NCBI GenBank assembly: GCA_963710715.1
Contig: CAVQBL010000017.1
Coordinates: forward strand, 78,838 to 142,837
DNA: 64,000 bases
Reading direction: 5' to 3'
Origin: CAVQBL01 sp963710715
Lineage (GTDB): Bacteria > Pseudomonadota > Gammaproteobacteria > DSM-16500
This document shows positions 35,400 through 44,202 of this stretch, piece by piece (position 1 is the first letter of the stretch; each line of letters starts with the position of its first letter). Both the position numbers and the translations under genes were made by a program. The notes under the pieces are model-generated. The model worked only from the letters and a program-made list of their open reading frames with translations. It searched no databases and was not told where the DNA came from.

Positions 35400-36189
35400 A
35401 TGCCCCAAGACCGGAAAGAAGCTAGACCTAAAAGTTGAAGAAGAAAAACAAAAGACAGTGGTAATAAGAGTAAGGTCATTATTAGAGTTAGAGGAAGAAT
35501 ATAACCTAAGTACATTGGATGGTGAGTCTTTATATGTACCACGTAATGATCATCATGTACTGATTAATACACGCAAAGGCATCTATCTTTTTAGTACTCT
35601 CGATCTTGCAGGTGAACCAACTCGCATAATAAACGATGGAAAAATGACAAGATAGAACTTACTATCTTCAAAGCGGACGGAGAAATTGATCTAGAGAATC
35701 AGCCTACGTGGAGAAATTATCATCTGAATTATCATGTGAACACTTTGATGGACTCTCTGGGTAGCCTGTGCTCCACAGTGGCTAGCCGATAGCACTCTAG
35801 TATATTTGAGCCACGATAACGGGGATCGATATAATGTTAAACTTTTTAATCCAAGTACCTGTGAAAATAATAGTATTTTTTCTCTTGATAAAAGTATTGA
35901 AAATTTAATAGCTATGCCTCTGAGTGCAAACATACTACTTATTTGTAAAAGCGACCAGAAGCTAAAAACAAGTAGCGATAAGCCTAAAGGTCTGTGGTTC
36001 CTAGAGCTTACGCAGCTGCGCCAGCGCTTGGAAAAGATAAAACCCAAAGAAACATATAAAGATCTAACCGATATAACAGATCTTCCAGAAGTAATCCTCG
36101 GTCTCACAGATGAGTACGCGGGTGGTGATATCCGTAAACAAATCATATCTAAAATGAGTGAAAATCGAGTTTGCTTAAAGCAGGGATGA
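35400..36189 (+). pseudogene. broken beta-propeller-like gene (WD/YVTN-type repeats)
   Basis: A GAGGAG box precedes an ATG at 35400, but the frame is broken in the CCCC run just after it, again near 35650, and again near 35750. The rejoined pieces read KTGKKLDLKVEEEKQKTVV, ..YVPRNDHHVLINTRKGIYLF.., DKIELTIFKADGEIDLENQ, and WLADSTLVYLSHDNGDRYNV followed by KLFNPSTCENNSIFSLDKSI. Repeated strands such as VYLSHDNG..VKLFNPSTC and NILLICKSD..LWFLELTQL suggest beta-propeller blades. The reading is a decayed cytosolic or effector-type protein. No function can be given. Confidence 0.55.
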
Positions 36190-36448
36190 GAAATTTTGCT
36201 GTCGCTGATAATCCGCGACAAGTTTCTGTATTTTTTCCGATAAATGCTAAGCCTTGATTTTTAATCTCATTCCAATCAATCTCTTTGCTGAAAGGAGAGA
36301 ATGCTTGGCTAAGCTGTAATAAGTTAATAAAAAAGTCTTTTGCATCAATTTGAAATAAGATGTTTGATTTCAGAAAATCAACTTCTTCTTTATCCCCAAT
36401 AATGCCAATATACTTTATTTTATCGCCGCCTTGGCTTGTAAAAGACTG
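36149..36448 (-). pseudogene. C-terminal gene fragment, unidentified
   Basis: An open frame of 99 codons without a start codon near its beginning reads TSQGGDKIKYIGIIGDKEEV, then DFLKSNILFQIDAKDFFINL, and ends LIPALSKLDFHSF. A TAA lies just upstream in frame. The sequence looks like genuine protein, so it is probably the 3' remnant of a gene. It overlaps the end of the beta-propeller-like pseudogene on the other strand by 41 bp. The 36450-36830 stretch beyond it holds only weak ORFs. Confidence 0.45.
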
Positions 36449-36932
36449 TTAAAAATTATATAGAGCAATTAACACTGCTGCCTTATACATGTATACCATT
36501 CAATGGTAGATTTTTACGAGAGCTAATTATGAAAGACAACCTGTTATTATGGCTACAAGAGACGCAATTAATCGCAAGCACTAAAAAAAATTCTGCCATC
36601 ATCATACACACCGTAATCTTTCCCAAAATTCTAAATTGATTTAAATGAGAATCATCCCACCCATTGATGATTTGAATGCATTCATGTAGTATCGCAAGCG
36701 ATACAGTGCCTAAAATACGGAGACAACACCAGACCATAGGACTAACAGAAAACAAAGATCAAGGTAGATTTTTACGTGGAAAAATCTTAGAGTGATTTCT
36801 TCTTATTTTATGAATATTGCAAGATACTTAAGCATGAATTATCTAGTCTGTTATTTTCATTATTCAGGTGAAGATTCAACAATTTTATCTATAAATAATG
36901 AACTCGCTGAAAAGTTTGTGTGGGGTAAATAA

Positions 36933-37499
36933 ATGATTATTGTCATCTGTGGCACATCTTCTTCCGGAAAATCATCTGTTTGTGAAGGATTAAAAAATAT
37001 GTTAGGTGATTCATGGGTGCTTTTTTCAACGGATGGATATTTGAGTATGTTAGGAAATAAATTTCTTGAACTCCAGCCTGATAATAAGAATGTGACTATA
37101 CCTAACGATATTTGTTATGCAGAAAAACATGATGATGGTACTTATGAAATTGTTCCAGGCGAGCTTTGCTCTAAATTATATCTAACTATTCCGAGCGTTT
37201 TAAAACTATTAGCACAGCAAGGATTTAATATTATTCTTGATTCTTTTATTACGATTCAAAATGAATTTGAATCATATAAAAATGTGCTCAAGGAATTTGA
37301 TCCTCATTTTTTCTATTTACATGCATCTTCCAATGTTATAGCAAGTAGAGAAGAGAAAAGAGGAAATCGACTAAAAGGCTCGGCTATACATTGGTTGAAA
37401 AAATTTGATTTTCAAAAGGAATGTGATTTGGCAATTGATACTGAAAAATTATCAATAAAGCAAATTTGCGATCTAATTCTAAGCCATTTAAAAAAGTGA
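36933..37499 (+). CDS. chloramphenicol-phosphotransferase-like P-loop kinase
   Basis: The 188-residue protein starts with a P-loop (IIVICGTSSSGKSSVCEGL) and then has STDGYLSMLGNKFLEL, an IILDSFITI strand and a basic lid region (SREEKRGNRLKGSA). The layout resembles chloramphenicol phosphotransferase (CPT) and related small kinases. CPT proper phosphorylates the 3-hydroxyl of chloramphenicol, but many relatives have other substrates. It directly follows a 32-codon ORF whose stop abuts its ATG. The MATE-pump remnant downstream begins right at its stop codon. Intact frame. Confidence 0.72.
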   Translation: MIIVICGTSSSGKSSVCEGLKNMLGDSWVLFSTDGYLSMLGNKFLELQPDNKNVTIPNDICYAEKHDDGTYEIVPGELCSKLYLTIPSVLKLLAQQGFNIILDSFITIQNEFESYKNVLKEFDPHFFYLHASSNVIASREEKRGNRLKGSAIHWLKKFDFQKECDLAIDTEKLSIKQICDLILSHLKK

Positions 37500-37694
37500 A
37501 TCGTCAGGAAAATTTTTTATGAGCATAGCACTGAAAAATATATCTTTATTTGGTGCATTGCGTTGCCACTTGGGTATTTACTTGCATCTTACTTTCAGCT
37601 TGGGGGCACAGGAATGTGGTGGGGCATGGTGATGGCGCTGTCTTTTCATAGATATTGGTATGGTTCAATATTGTTTTGCAAGTTTCAATCTTAA
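37500..37694 (+). pseudogene. MATE-family efflux transporter remnant
   Basis: The frame that opens right after the kinase stop codon reads FIWCIALPLGYLLASYFQLG, then GTGMWWGMVMALSFHRYWYG, and stops at 37694. This matches a transmembrane segment and loop near the end of NorM/MdtK-type MATE pumps (..LPLGYLLAF..GGxGxWWGMVxGL). About 60 codons are left of a gene of some 450. There is no start codon of its own. Confidence 0.65.
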
Positions 37695-38344
37695 TTAATC
37701 TTCAGGAAATTGTTTCGCATCATGAGGGATGATGAAGTATCATACATAGACGTGCTCAATGTTTCTAGAGTATCGTTTTCTTGAATTAAAGGTTTATTAT
37801 CTCGATGTAGAATTAAATCATTAAATGAACCCATTCCACCATAGTTCCTCATGACACTCCTAGCAATTTCCTTTAGATCACTATTGTTATTAATTTCTTT
37901 CAAGACATTTACAAATCCATTTCGCCAATTATTTTCCCCTTGGAGTTCTAAAAATTTAGTTAAAGAATCCATCAATGAATATAACTTAAATCTTAATACT
38001 TCTATATTAACTTTTTTATCATCAATTTGAGATTCTTCTGAAATTTTTTCTACAATACCTTCTCCAATAAACCCACCTTCCCAGAGATAAAATCGTTTAT
38101 TACTTGCTATTAGAAATTTCACTGTATCCCAATCTAAGAATTTAATAGGTATATTAGCGCAAATATCTCCCGGACTAATGATTTTTATATCATACAAATA
38201 GATTCTACAGTCATATCCTTGTTTAGTCGATTTTTCAAAAGAAACAGGACAACCAAAATATTCGGAAGTAATTGGAAATTTTTTTCCGCCATGCGTTGTA
38301 TGGTACAAATAAATGGTAGCTAATACATCAGATTTAATTTTCAT
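37691..38344 (-). CDS. two-domain protein: EF-Tu-like beta-barrel plus DUF6966-like helices
   Basis: I do not firmly recognise this 217-residue protein. Residues 1-100 look like an EF-Tu domain-2-type barrel (DVLATIYLYHTTHGGKKFPI, KRFYLWEGGFIGEGIVEKI). Residues about 115-180 are helical with LMDSLTKFLELQGENNWRNG and the motif YGGMGSFNDLILH, which I remember from DUF6966 proteins. Such small proteins are sometimes encoded beside toxins as immunity partners, but no toxin gene is present here. It is intact within a region of gene remnants. Confidence 0.6.
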   Translation of the reverse strand: MKIKSDVLATIYLYHTTHGGKKFPITSEYFGCPVSFEKSTKQGYDCRIYLYDIKIISPGDICANIPIKFLDWDTVKFLIASNKRFYLWEGGFIGEGIVEKISEESQIDDKKVNIEVLRFKLYSLMDSLTKFLELQGENNWRNGFVNVLKEINNNSDLKEIARSVMRNYGGMGSFNDLILHRDNKPLIQENDTLETLSTSMYDTSSSLMMRNNFLKIN

Positions 38345-38362
38345 TTTTTATTACCTATTGAA

Positions 38363-38730
38363 CTACATATTAAAAACTTCATTGGGTGTCTTATAATTCA
38401 AGCTTTTCCTTGGCCTGTTGTTTAATCTATCTGTGATGACTACAGATTTCCATCAGTAATGTCGCTAAAATCACTGCCTTTCCGCAAATATTGACGTATT
38501 AAATCATTTGTAATTTCATTTAATCCTCACTCCCATGAAGCATAAGGATACGCAAAATAAAAATCGGCATTTTTGCCAATGTGTACAACTATTACGTTTT
38601 ACTTCACAATAATCGTCGAACGATCCACTCCTAATATTTCTGCAATTTTCGCTTTCGGATATCTTTTATCAAGCACAATACGTAAAAATATTTGGTCTTT
38701 TTCTGTTAGATGATGATATTGATTTCTCAT
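38363..38730 (-). pseudogene. IS30-family transposase remnant (internally deleted)
   Basis: The 5' end is intact: ATG at 38730, then YHHLTEKDQIFLRIVLDKRY, PKAKIAEILGVDRSTIIVK, the HTH of IS30 transposases. The catalytic core is missing. After frame breaks come LIRQYLRKGSDFSDITDGN and finally RLNNRPRKSLNYKTPNEVF, the conserved IS30 C-terminus, ending at 38363. Only about 120 of some 320 codons remain. It shows past IS30 activity in this accessory region. Confidence 0.8.
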
Positions 38731-38741
38731 TATTTTAATTC

Positions 38742-39086
38742 TTATAAATTTGCTCGCATCTCTTTAGCGATTAATTTGAAATCAATTTTAGATATTTCAA
38801 AAGCGCCAAAACGAAACTTATACCCCCATTGTTTTTTATCAGTTACAAATTCGAGTTTTTCTATTAAGGGTTTAATTTGAATAGGATGCGCATCTACATA
38901 TCGAATATTTCTGCGATATGGTATGAATCCATTGCCCATATCATGGGCGTACACTTCTTCTCCAGAAACCAATCCAATAGCAGTAAATTCTTGACAGGGT
39001 GTATTCTTCTCAAACTCAAATTTTGGTGAATAATAAATTATACCGTAAATTTTACAACTCGTTTTTTGATAATTAACGAGGTGCTG
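38742..39086 (-). pseudogene. EVE-domain protein, N-terminally truncated
   Basis: The readable frame covers IYGIIYYSPKFEFEKNTPCQ, FTAIGLVSGEEVYAHDMGNG, PYRRNIRYVDAHPIQIKPLI and WGYKFRFGAFEISKIDFKLI. This matches the PUA-like EVE domain (GIxFYSPK..AIG..PxxR.VxY......IxPLI..L.F......WG...RxGxFEIS). EVE domains bind modified DNA bases or RNA. The N-terminal 30 or so residues are gone, with a TAG just upstream at 39087-39089. A shorter ATG ORF of 76 codons exists at 38972 but would lack half the fold. Confidence 0.65.
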
Positions 39087-39263
39087 CTAAGCTTTTCAAG
39101 AAATAATATCCCCTACGTAAAGTTTTTTTAAAAATTGTAATGCTATCAATTTGACTATGCTCGCCAACGTTCACGCATTTAATCTATTCCAAATTACATA
39201 AAAAATATGACCCCCGAGACTTCTTAGGTTTATCTTATATACTTAATAGTAAGTGGAGCTACG

Positions 39264-39869
39264 ATGATTAAAACTACTATTATTAAATCAGATAAGCAAC
39301 TGGCAGCCTATGCATCGGAGTATGCCTTGCAAGCTCAAAATAGTGTTGATATCAACTACTTAAAAAATGCGAAAGTACGCCTATTTTATCAAGAAAAAGA
39401 AGAGAATTTGCTGGCAGGCTTTTGTATCTATTCGGGCCCCGACAACTATCGCACTTTTTTGCCCTTATCTCCGATTCAACTCAATGAACTAACTAAAAAA
39501 TATAGATTCGATGTTAAGCCCCCTCATGAATTGTCCTGCCTATGGATTCATCCCTCTCTACGGGCTAGTGCGCTGGTAATTTATTTTTATTTTTTTATGC
39601 TTTTCGATCTCTTGAGGCTTCCTAATCATCCCACAATCTTTGGCACACATGCTAAGGGCATTAAAAATTTCTTTATTCTCGGATTTCCGGAAGTCATTTT
39701 TAAGCAAAGACTCTTTGTTAAAACAAAAGGAAAAGAATGCGACTTTTGGATCTTGAAAGGATCTAAGTTCCGTTTTTTATATGGTTTAATTGTCCTTTAC
39801 ACGATCAGAGTTTTATTCGGTAAAAAATCACTCAGCCGTTTTCGCGACTGGCTAGGTAAAGACAAGTAA
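39264..39869 (+). CDS. acyltransferase-like (GNAT-fold) protein of a small biosynthetic cluster
   Basis: This 201-residue protein looks like a divergent GNAT-type acyltransferase: strand ARLFY-like KVRLFYQEKEENLLAGFCIY, then HELSCLWIHPSLRASALVIY, where GNATs have the acetyl-CoA loop. IFGTHAKGIKNFFILGFPEV follows near the end. A basic C-terminus (KKSLSRFRDWLGKDK) closes it. It is not a standard acetyltransferase by motif, so the call is tentative. A GTGGAG box precedes the ATG. It is followed on the same strand by DegT-type aminotransferase and SDR genes. Confidence 0.55.
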   Translation: MIKTTIIKSDKQLAAYASEYALQAQNSVDINYLKNAKVRLFYQEKEENLLAGFCIYSGPDNYRTFLPLSPIQLNELTKKYRFDVKPPHELSCLWIHPSLRASALVIYFYFFMLFDLLRLPNHPTIFGTHAKGIKNFFILGFPEVIFKQRLFVKTKGKECDFWILKGSKFRFLYGLIVLYTIRVLFGKKSLSRFRDWLGKDK

Positions 39870-39968
39870 CAACCTGATTAACAATGATTTTTTTGATAAA
39901 TATATCATCTAATATATCATCTATACTTATTAAATAGTTGATTTTGTTTCCGCTAAGGGTTGAGCTTT

Positions 39969-41243
39969 ATGTATTTAAGAAAATTAGACGATGAGAAACT
40001 CGCTTTATATGGAGATAAACCGATTCGCGTAAAAGCATGGCCGACTTATGACAAAGGCAACGTGATCCTTGATAAGGAAGACGAGAAACAAGTTGTCAAC
40101 GTGATCAGAAGTAATCGTTTATTTCGCTATGACAATCGTGCATATGAAGAAACAGAAGTAGGAAAGTTTGAAATCTTACTTCAAGATTTTTTTCATGTTA
40201 AGCATGCCCTCGCTGTCAGTTCCGGTACAGCTGCTCTCACTCTCCCTCTTCTCGCATTAGGTCTGCCGCCCGGATCCTATGTTGGCTGTCCCACATTTTC
40301 ATTTACTGCAACAGCAAGCGCTATTATTCAAGCAAACTTAAAACCTCTGCTCATTGAAGTTGATAGCAACCTTCACATCGATATGAATGATCTTGAAAAA
40401 AAAATATCGCAGATGAAAGCTTTGGTCATTGTCCATATGCGTGGATTTCCTGCGCCACTCCCTCAAATACTAGAAATCGCCGCGCGCTTTGATGTTCCCA
40501 TCATTGAAGACTCAGTCCCTACACTTGGACATCAACTCAACGGAAAATATCTTGGAACTTTTGGACTTGCAGGTGGCTTCAGCACTCAATCTGACAAATC
40601 TTTAGATACAGGAGAAGGTGGATTTATCCTAACTAATAACAAAGATATTTATCAGAAATGCATAATTCTCTCCGGTGCATTTGAATACTTCTTAGAAAAA
40701 CATTTTTTAAACGAAATATTTTCTTTTGATACGTGCTCTCTTCCCGTATTTAATTTTCGTTTAGACGAGATTCGAGGTGCTCTAGGGTCTTCTCAGCTGA
40801 AGAAACTCAATACACGACTTTCCTTGCTATTTCACAACTATGAATACATCATTCAAGGTATAGCAAATTTGAAATACATCAGACCCCGTGGGACTTGGCA
40901 TGATTCTGCGCGACCCATGGGCGATAATTTGCTGGTCAAAGTGGAGGGATCTGTGGAGGATTGCTGCTGGTTTGCCGAGGCGATGACTGCAGAAGGAATT
41001 GACACGAAAGCACTAGGAAATCCACATAAAATCAACGTGAGAAGATTTTGGGATTGGAAATATTTATTTGCTGGCAAATCCCATCAAGAAATTGTTGATC
41101 TTTTTCCTGCAAGCTTGCAGCATATTAGTTCTTATATTGATATTCCATTATCCCCAACGCTTATTAAAAGCGATCTGGAAGATTGCATTAACGCTTTTCA
41201 AAAGGTACATCACTATTATGAGCACAGAACTTCTTTTAAATGA
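39969..41243 (+). CDS. DegT/DnrJ/EryC1/StrS-family PLP aminotransferase
   Basis: From the ATG at 39969 (AAGGG upstream) this is a 424-residue type-I-fold aminotransferase: ALAVSSGTAALTLPLLALGL (cofactor phosphate pocket), PTFSFTATASAIIQANLKPL, PIIEDSVPTLGH, and the Schiff-base lysine in FSTQSDKSLDTGEGG. The family transaminates keto-sugars and ketocyclitols for LPS, O-antigen or antibiotics. The LYGDKPIR start resembles the inosose/AHBA-synthase branch rather than the nucleotide-sugar branch, but this is from memory. It overlaps the SDR gene by 26 bp. Acyltransferase, aminotransferase and dehydrogenase together suggest an acylated amino-sugar or cyclitol product. Confidence 0.85.
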   Translation: MYLRKLDDEKLALYGDKPIRVKAWPTYDKGNVILDKEDEKQVVNVIRSNRLFRYDNRAYEETEVGKFEILLQDFFHVKHALAVSSGTAALTLPLLALGLPPGSYVGCPTFSFTATASAIIQANLKPLLIEVDSNLHIDMNDLEKKISQMKALVIVHMRGFPAPLPQILEIAARFDVPIIEDSVPTLGHQLNGKYLGTFGLAGGFSTQSDKSLDTGEGGFILTNNKDIYQKCIILSGAFEYFLEKHFLNEIFSFDTCSLPVFNFRLDEIRGALGSSQLKKLNTRLSLLFHNYEYIIQGIANLKYIRPRGTWHDSARPMGDNLLVKVEGSVEDCCWFAEAMTAEGIDTKALGNPHKINVRRFWDWKYLFAGKSHQEIVDLFPASLQHISSYIDIPLSPTLIKSDLEDCINAFQKVHHYYEHRTSFK

Positions 41244-41973
41244 TCGTGTCGCATTAGTCACGGGAGGAAATGGAGGACTTGGATTAGCCATGGCACTTTC
41301 ACTCCTTCAGGCAGGTGCACAAGTCTTCGTCTGTGGGCGAAATCAAGAAAAATTGAAGAATGCCGAATCTCGCGGGCTCATTCCTCTACTCATGGATGTC
41401 AGCTCAGAAGAGAGCATACGAGAAGGATTTTCAGTGATTGCTCAACGTGCCAAAAAATTAAATATTCTGATCAATAATGCGGGTATTTATGAAGATCAGC
41501 ATCTCATGAATTTGACTTGTGAAAGTTGGGACTCTCTCATTCGGCAAAACTTGACTTCGATGTTTCTCTGCTCAAAATACGCGACTCAACTCATGAAAAA
41601 AACCAATGGGGGAAAGATTATTAACATTGGATCTATGTATTCTCTTTTTGGTCATCCTAACTCAATTGGCTATACCACAACAAAAACAGCCGTTCTTGGA
41701 CTTACTCGTTCTCTTGCTGCGGAACTTGGAAAATGGAATATTCAAGTTAATGCCATATTACCGGGGTGGTTCGAAACCGCTATGAATGGTTCCCTACCCT
41801 CTACTAAAAGAGGTGAAGAAATTCGACGCAGAACACCTTTAGGAAGATGGGGGCAACCAGAAGACATGGGCCCTTTAGCAGTTTTTTTGTCTTCTTCCGG
41901 CTCCGATTTCATCTCAGGAGCTATCATCACAGTAGATGGTGGTTACTCGGTGTCGGATCAAGAAATCTCGTGA
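41218..41973 (+). CDS. short-chain dehydrogenase/reductase of the DegT cluster
   Basis: The protein is 251 residues from the ATG at 41218. The ORF extends 50 codons further up inside the aminotransferase gene but has no relevant homology there. It has the NAD(P) motif TGGNGGLGLAMALSLLQAG, NNAG (INNAGIYEDQHL), Ser (NIGSMYSLFGHP), the YxxxK pair (GYTTTKTAVLGLTRSLA) and the C-terminal ISGAIITVDGGYS. It may oxidise a hydroxyl to the keto group on which the aminotransferase works, or reduce one. Overlap with the upstream gene supports co-translation. Confidence 0.88.
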   Translation: MSTELLLNDRVALVTGGNGGLGLAMALSLLQAGAQVFVCGRNQEKLKNAESRGLIPLLMDVSSEESIREGFSVIAQRAKKLNILINNAGIYEDQHLMNLTCESWDSLIRQNLTSMFLCSKYATQLMKKTNGGKIINIGSMYSLFGHPNSIGYTTTKTAVLGLTRSLAAELGKWNIQVNAILPGWFETAMNGSLPSTKRGEEIRRRTPLGRWGQPEDMGPLAVFLSSSGSDFISGAIITVDGGYSVSDQEIS

Positions 41974-42001
41974 AAAATCACCAAGCCGACATAATTTATA
42001 G

Positions 42002-42097
42002 TGGCATGGATATCGCGCACTCGAAGGCACATTTTTAGGAGGCTGCATCTTTAGCGGACGAACAGCGGGCCGCGCCGCTGCTAAAGCCATTAGCTAA
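42002..42097 (+). pseudogene. C-terminal scrap of an FAD-dependent dehydrogenase
   Basis: After an in-frame TAG the 31 codons read WHGYRALEGTFLGGCIFSGR and TAGRAAAKAIS. The LEGxFLGGCIFSGRTAGRAAA motif is the C-terminal FAD-binding loop of fumarate-reductase/urocanate-reductase-like flavoproteins. The rest of the gene is gone. It directly follows the SDR gene and may once have belonged to the same cluster. The gap 42098-42250 holds nothing that I recognise. Confidence 0.55.
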
Positions 42098-42250
42098 TTT
42101 TTAGATTTATACAAAATTCCGCAATCAAAATACTGGTGAGGTACTATTGCAAATTTAGGATTATTGCTCAAGATCTTGCCGAATTTAGAAAAATACTTAA
42201 TATCGGTTTATGTAGATTTTGCGTATTTCTTATTGAGATAATATAAATAC

Positions 42251-42276
42251 TCAATTTTGACATTTGTCAATTTTGA
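42251..42276. promoter_or_regulatory. repeated TCAATTTTGA boxes upstream of the third AAA ATPase
   Basis: TCAATTTTGA occurs at 42251-42260 and 42267-42276, 16 bp apart, and is flanked by ATACT / AGTAT so that the whole forms an imperfect palindrome. It lies 41 bp before the ATG at 42317. A TATACT box at 42287-42292 may be a -10 element, and a TTGACA at 42257-42262 is too far for standard spacing. Confidence 0.55.
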
Positions 42277-42316
42277 GTATTTGATATATACTATAGATAT
42301 ACCATCAGAGATTACC

Positions 42317-43759
42317 ATGAAAGAAGCACCTTTTATTGGAAGAAAAGCAGAGTTAAAAGAACTGGAGCGTTTTTCAAAAAAGCGCTCAGCTAGTCTAATT
42401 GTTGTTCAAGGAAGACGTCGTATTGGTAAAAGCAGATTGATTGAGGAGTTTGGAAAGAAATTATCTATATATACCTTTTCTGGATTAGCACCTTCAACTA
42501 AGACAACGTTACAAGCTCAGCTGGATGAGTTTGCCAATCAACTTAGTGTCGTCCTTGGAATTCCAGGTATAAAAGGGGAAGATTGGACTACGCTATTTTT
42601 ATTGTTGGCCAAACATACTCGCCAAGAAAGGGCCGTTATCGTTTTAGATGAGATATCTTGGATGGGATCAAAAGATCCGGATTTTTTAGGAAAGCTGAAG
42701 AATGCATGGGACCTTCATTTTAAAAAAAATCCTGATCTTATTTTGATTATTTGTGGATCCGCTTCAGCTTGGATTGAAAAAAATATTTTATCAAGCACTG
42801 GATTTATGGGACGGATATCATTCGTTTTGACGTTAGAGGAGCTTCCACTTAAAGATTGTAATCAATTCTGGCTCGCAATAGGTGCTCAATGGTCTGCGTA
42901 TGAGAAATTTAAAATGTTATCTGTTACTGGCGGCATTCCACGATATCTTGAAGAAATTCAACCTGAAAGAGGCGCTGAAGAAAATATCAGGAATATGTGT
43001 TTTAAAAGAGGGGGAATACTTGCTACAGAGTTTAACCGAATATTCTCCGATCTTTTTTCAAATAGGAGTGAGCGATATAAAGAGATAGTAAAATGTCTCG
43101 CAGATGGTGCATTAGAATACAGTGAGATTTGTAAAAATTTAGGTGTTGGTAAATCGGGACTAATAAGTGAATACCTTGAGGATTTAATAAAATCAGGATT
43201 TATTAGCCGTGATTACACATGGCACTTAAAGTCAGGAAAAATTTCCAATATAAGTCATTATCGTCTACATGATAATTATTTACGTTTCTATCTTAAATAT
43301 ATTGAAAAAGCCCTACCAGAAATTGAAAAAAATAACTTCAGGTTAAAATCATTATCATCATTGCCTGGATGGGCAACGATAATGGGGTTACAATTTGAAA
43401 ACCTTGTTCTTAATAATCGCCAATTTATTCAAGAAAGTCTTCATATCCGACCAGAAGATATTATTTCTGAAAATCCATATTTTCAGCACAAAACTGCAAG
43501 ACAAGCGGGGTGTCAAATAGATTATCTCATTCAAACACGATTTAATACCTTATTTGCTTGCGAAATAAAATTTTCAAGACAAGAAATTAAGCCGGCTGTT
43601 GTACAAGAAGTTAGAAAGAAAATTGAAAATTTGGCATTGCCAAGAGGATTTTCATGTTGCCCAGTACTTATTCATGTAAACGGTGTCCATGATTCAGTAA
43701 TAGATAGCGGCTATTTTACTGAAATAATTAATTTCAGCCATGCACTAGAAGGAATATAG
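42317..43759 (+). CDS. AAA+ ATPase of the archaeal-type/DUF234 group
   Basis: From the ATG at 42317 the protein has 480 residues. It starts FIGRKAELKELERFSKK, then Walker A (VVQGRRRIGKSRLIEEFG), Walker B (AVIVLDEISWMG), the sensor LIICGSASAWIEKNIL, and LEELPLKDCNQFW. A winged-helix segment follows (LEYSEICKNLGVGKSGLISE), then the DUF234 C-terminal nuclease-like region (GCQIDYLIQTRFNTLFACEI). These ATPases are related to the DUF4143 ATPases at 22370 and 29448. Together they make three such genes in 21 kb. The role is unknown. Confidence 0.87.
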   Translation: MKEAPFIGRKAELKELERFSKKRSASLIVVQGRRRIGKSRLIEEFGKKLSIYTFSGLAPSTKTTLQAQLDEFANQLSVVLGIPGIKGEDWTTLFLLLAKHTRQERAVIVLDEISWMGSKDPDFLGKLKNAWDLHFKKNPDLILIICGSASAWIEKNILSSTGFMGRISFVLTLEELPLKDCNQFWLAIGAQWSAYEKFKMLSVTGGIPRYLEEIQPERGAEENIRNMCFKRGGILATEFNRIFSDLFSNRSERYKEIVKCLADGALEYSEICKNLGVGKSGLISEYLEDLIKSGFISRDYTWHLKSGKISNISHYRLHDNYLRFYLKYIEKALPEIEKNNFRLKSLSSLPGWATIMGLQFENLVLNNRQFIQESLHIRPEDIISENPYFQHKTARQAGCQIDYLIQTRFNTLFACEIKFSRQEIKPAVVQEVRKKIENLALPRGFSCCPVLIHVNGVHDSVIDSGYFTEIINFSHALEGI

Positions 43760-43929
43760 ATAAAATCAAGCAACAAAGGCGAATGATCCGATACCACTTC
43801 TTTTAACACTTCAAATTTGTTTAGATTAATTTCTATAGATTTGCTTATTGATGCGACACTCTAAGTATTGCAAATTTCTGGGATGTGTTGGTTAGTGTAA
43901 TGAGTTTCATTTTAAAGTCTAATATTCTA

Positions 43930-44200
43930 CATTCCACACATCTGAGTTGATACACAATTTTTTAACTTCTCCCACCCCGTTATATGAAATTCAAGACTGG
44001 CTAAAACCACTTGATGCTGAAAGCGTTGTATTAAATAACAAAGAAAGTAATTTAATCTACGATGAGCGTGTAGCAAGAGCATTAGATAGTTTTTATGATA
44101 GAAAGCATAAAGATATATTTTTTCATTTATCACTTCGCATCATCAAAATATTTGAGGTAGATTGTACGCAAATACATGCTGACACTACGACAGTCACGTT
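43930..44200 (+). pseudogene. IS1634-family transposase N-terminal fragment
   Basis: The frame reads LIHNFLTSPTPLYEIQDWLK, PLDAESVV.., DERVARALDSFYDRKHKDIF and ..CTQIHADTTTVTFSGK. This matches the DUF4277-type N-terminus of IS1634 transposases (PLY.. W..PL..D..ALD..Y......F..L....I......DTTxxxF.G). It stops at about 44200, where the sequence changes within one codon to an aminoglycoside-phosphotransferase fragment in another frame. The start of the transposase is also missing. Confidence 0.75.
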
Positions 44201-44202
44201 TT

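Noticed and set aside
36483..36755. 90-codon minus-strand ORF (hydrophobic, Cys-rich)
   Set aside because: No family likeness, poor start context and codon use unlike the neighbours; treated as chance ORF in degenerate DNA.
36834..36932. 32-codon ORF whose stop abuts the CPT-like kinase ATG
   Set aside because: It could be a leader peptide, but the sequence (YLVCYFHYSGEDSTILSINN) has no ribosome site and may be a scrap of an earlier gene; insufficient support for a feature.
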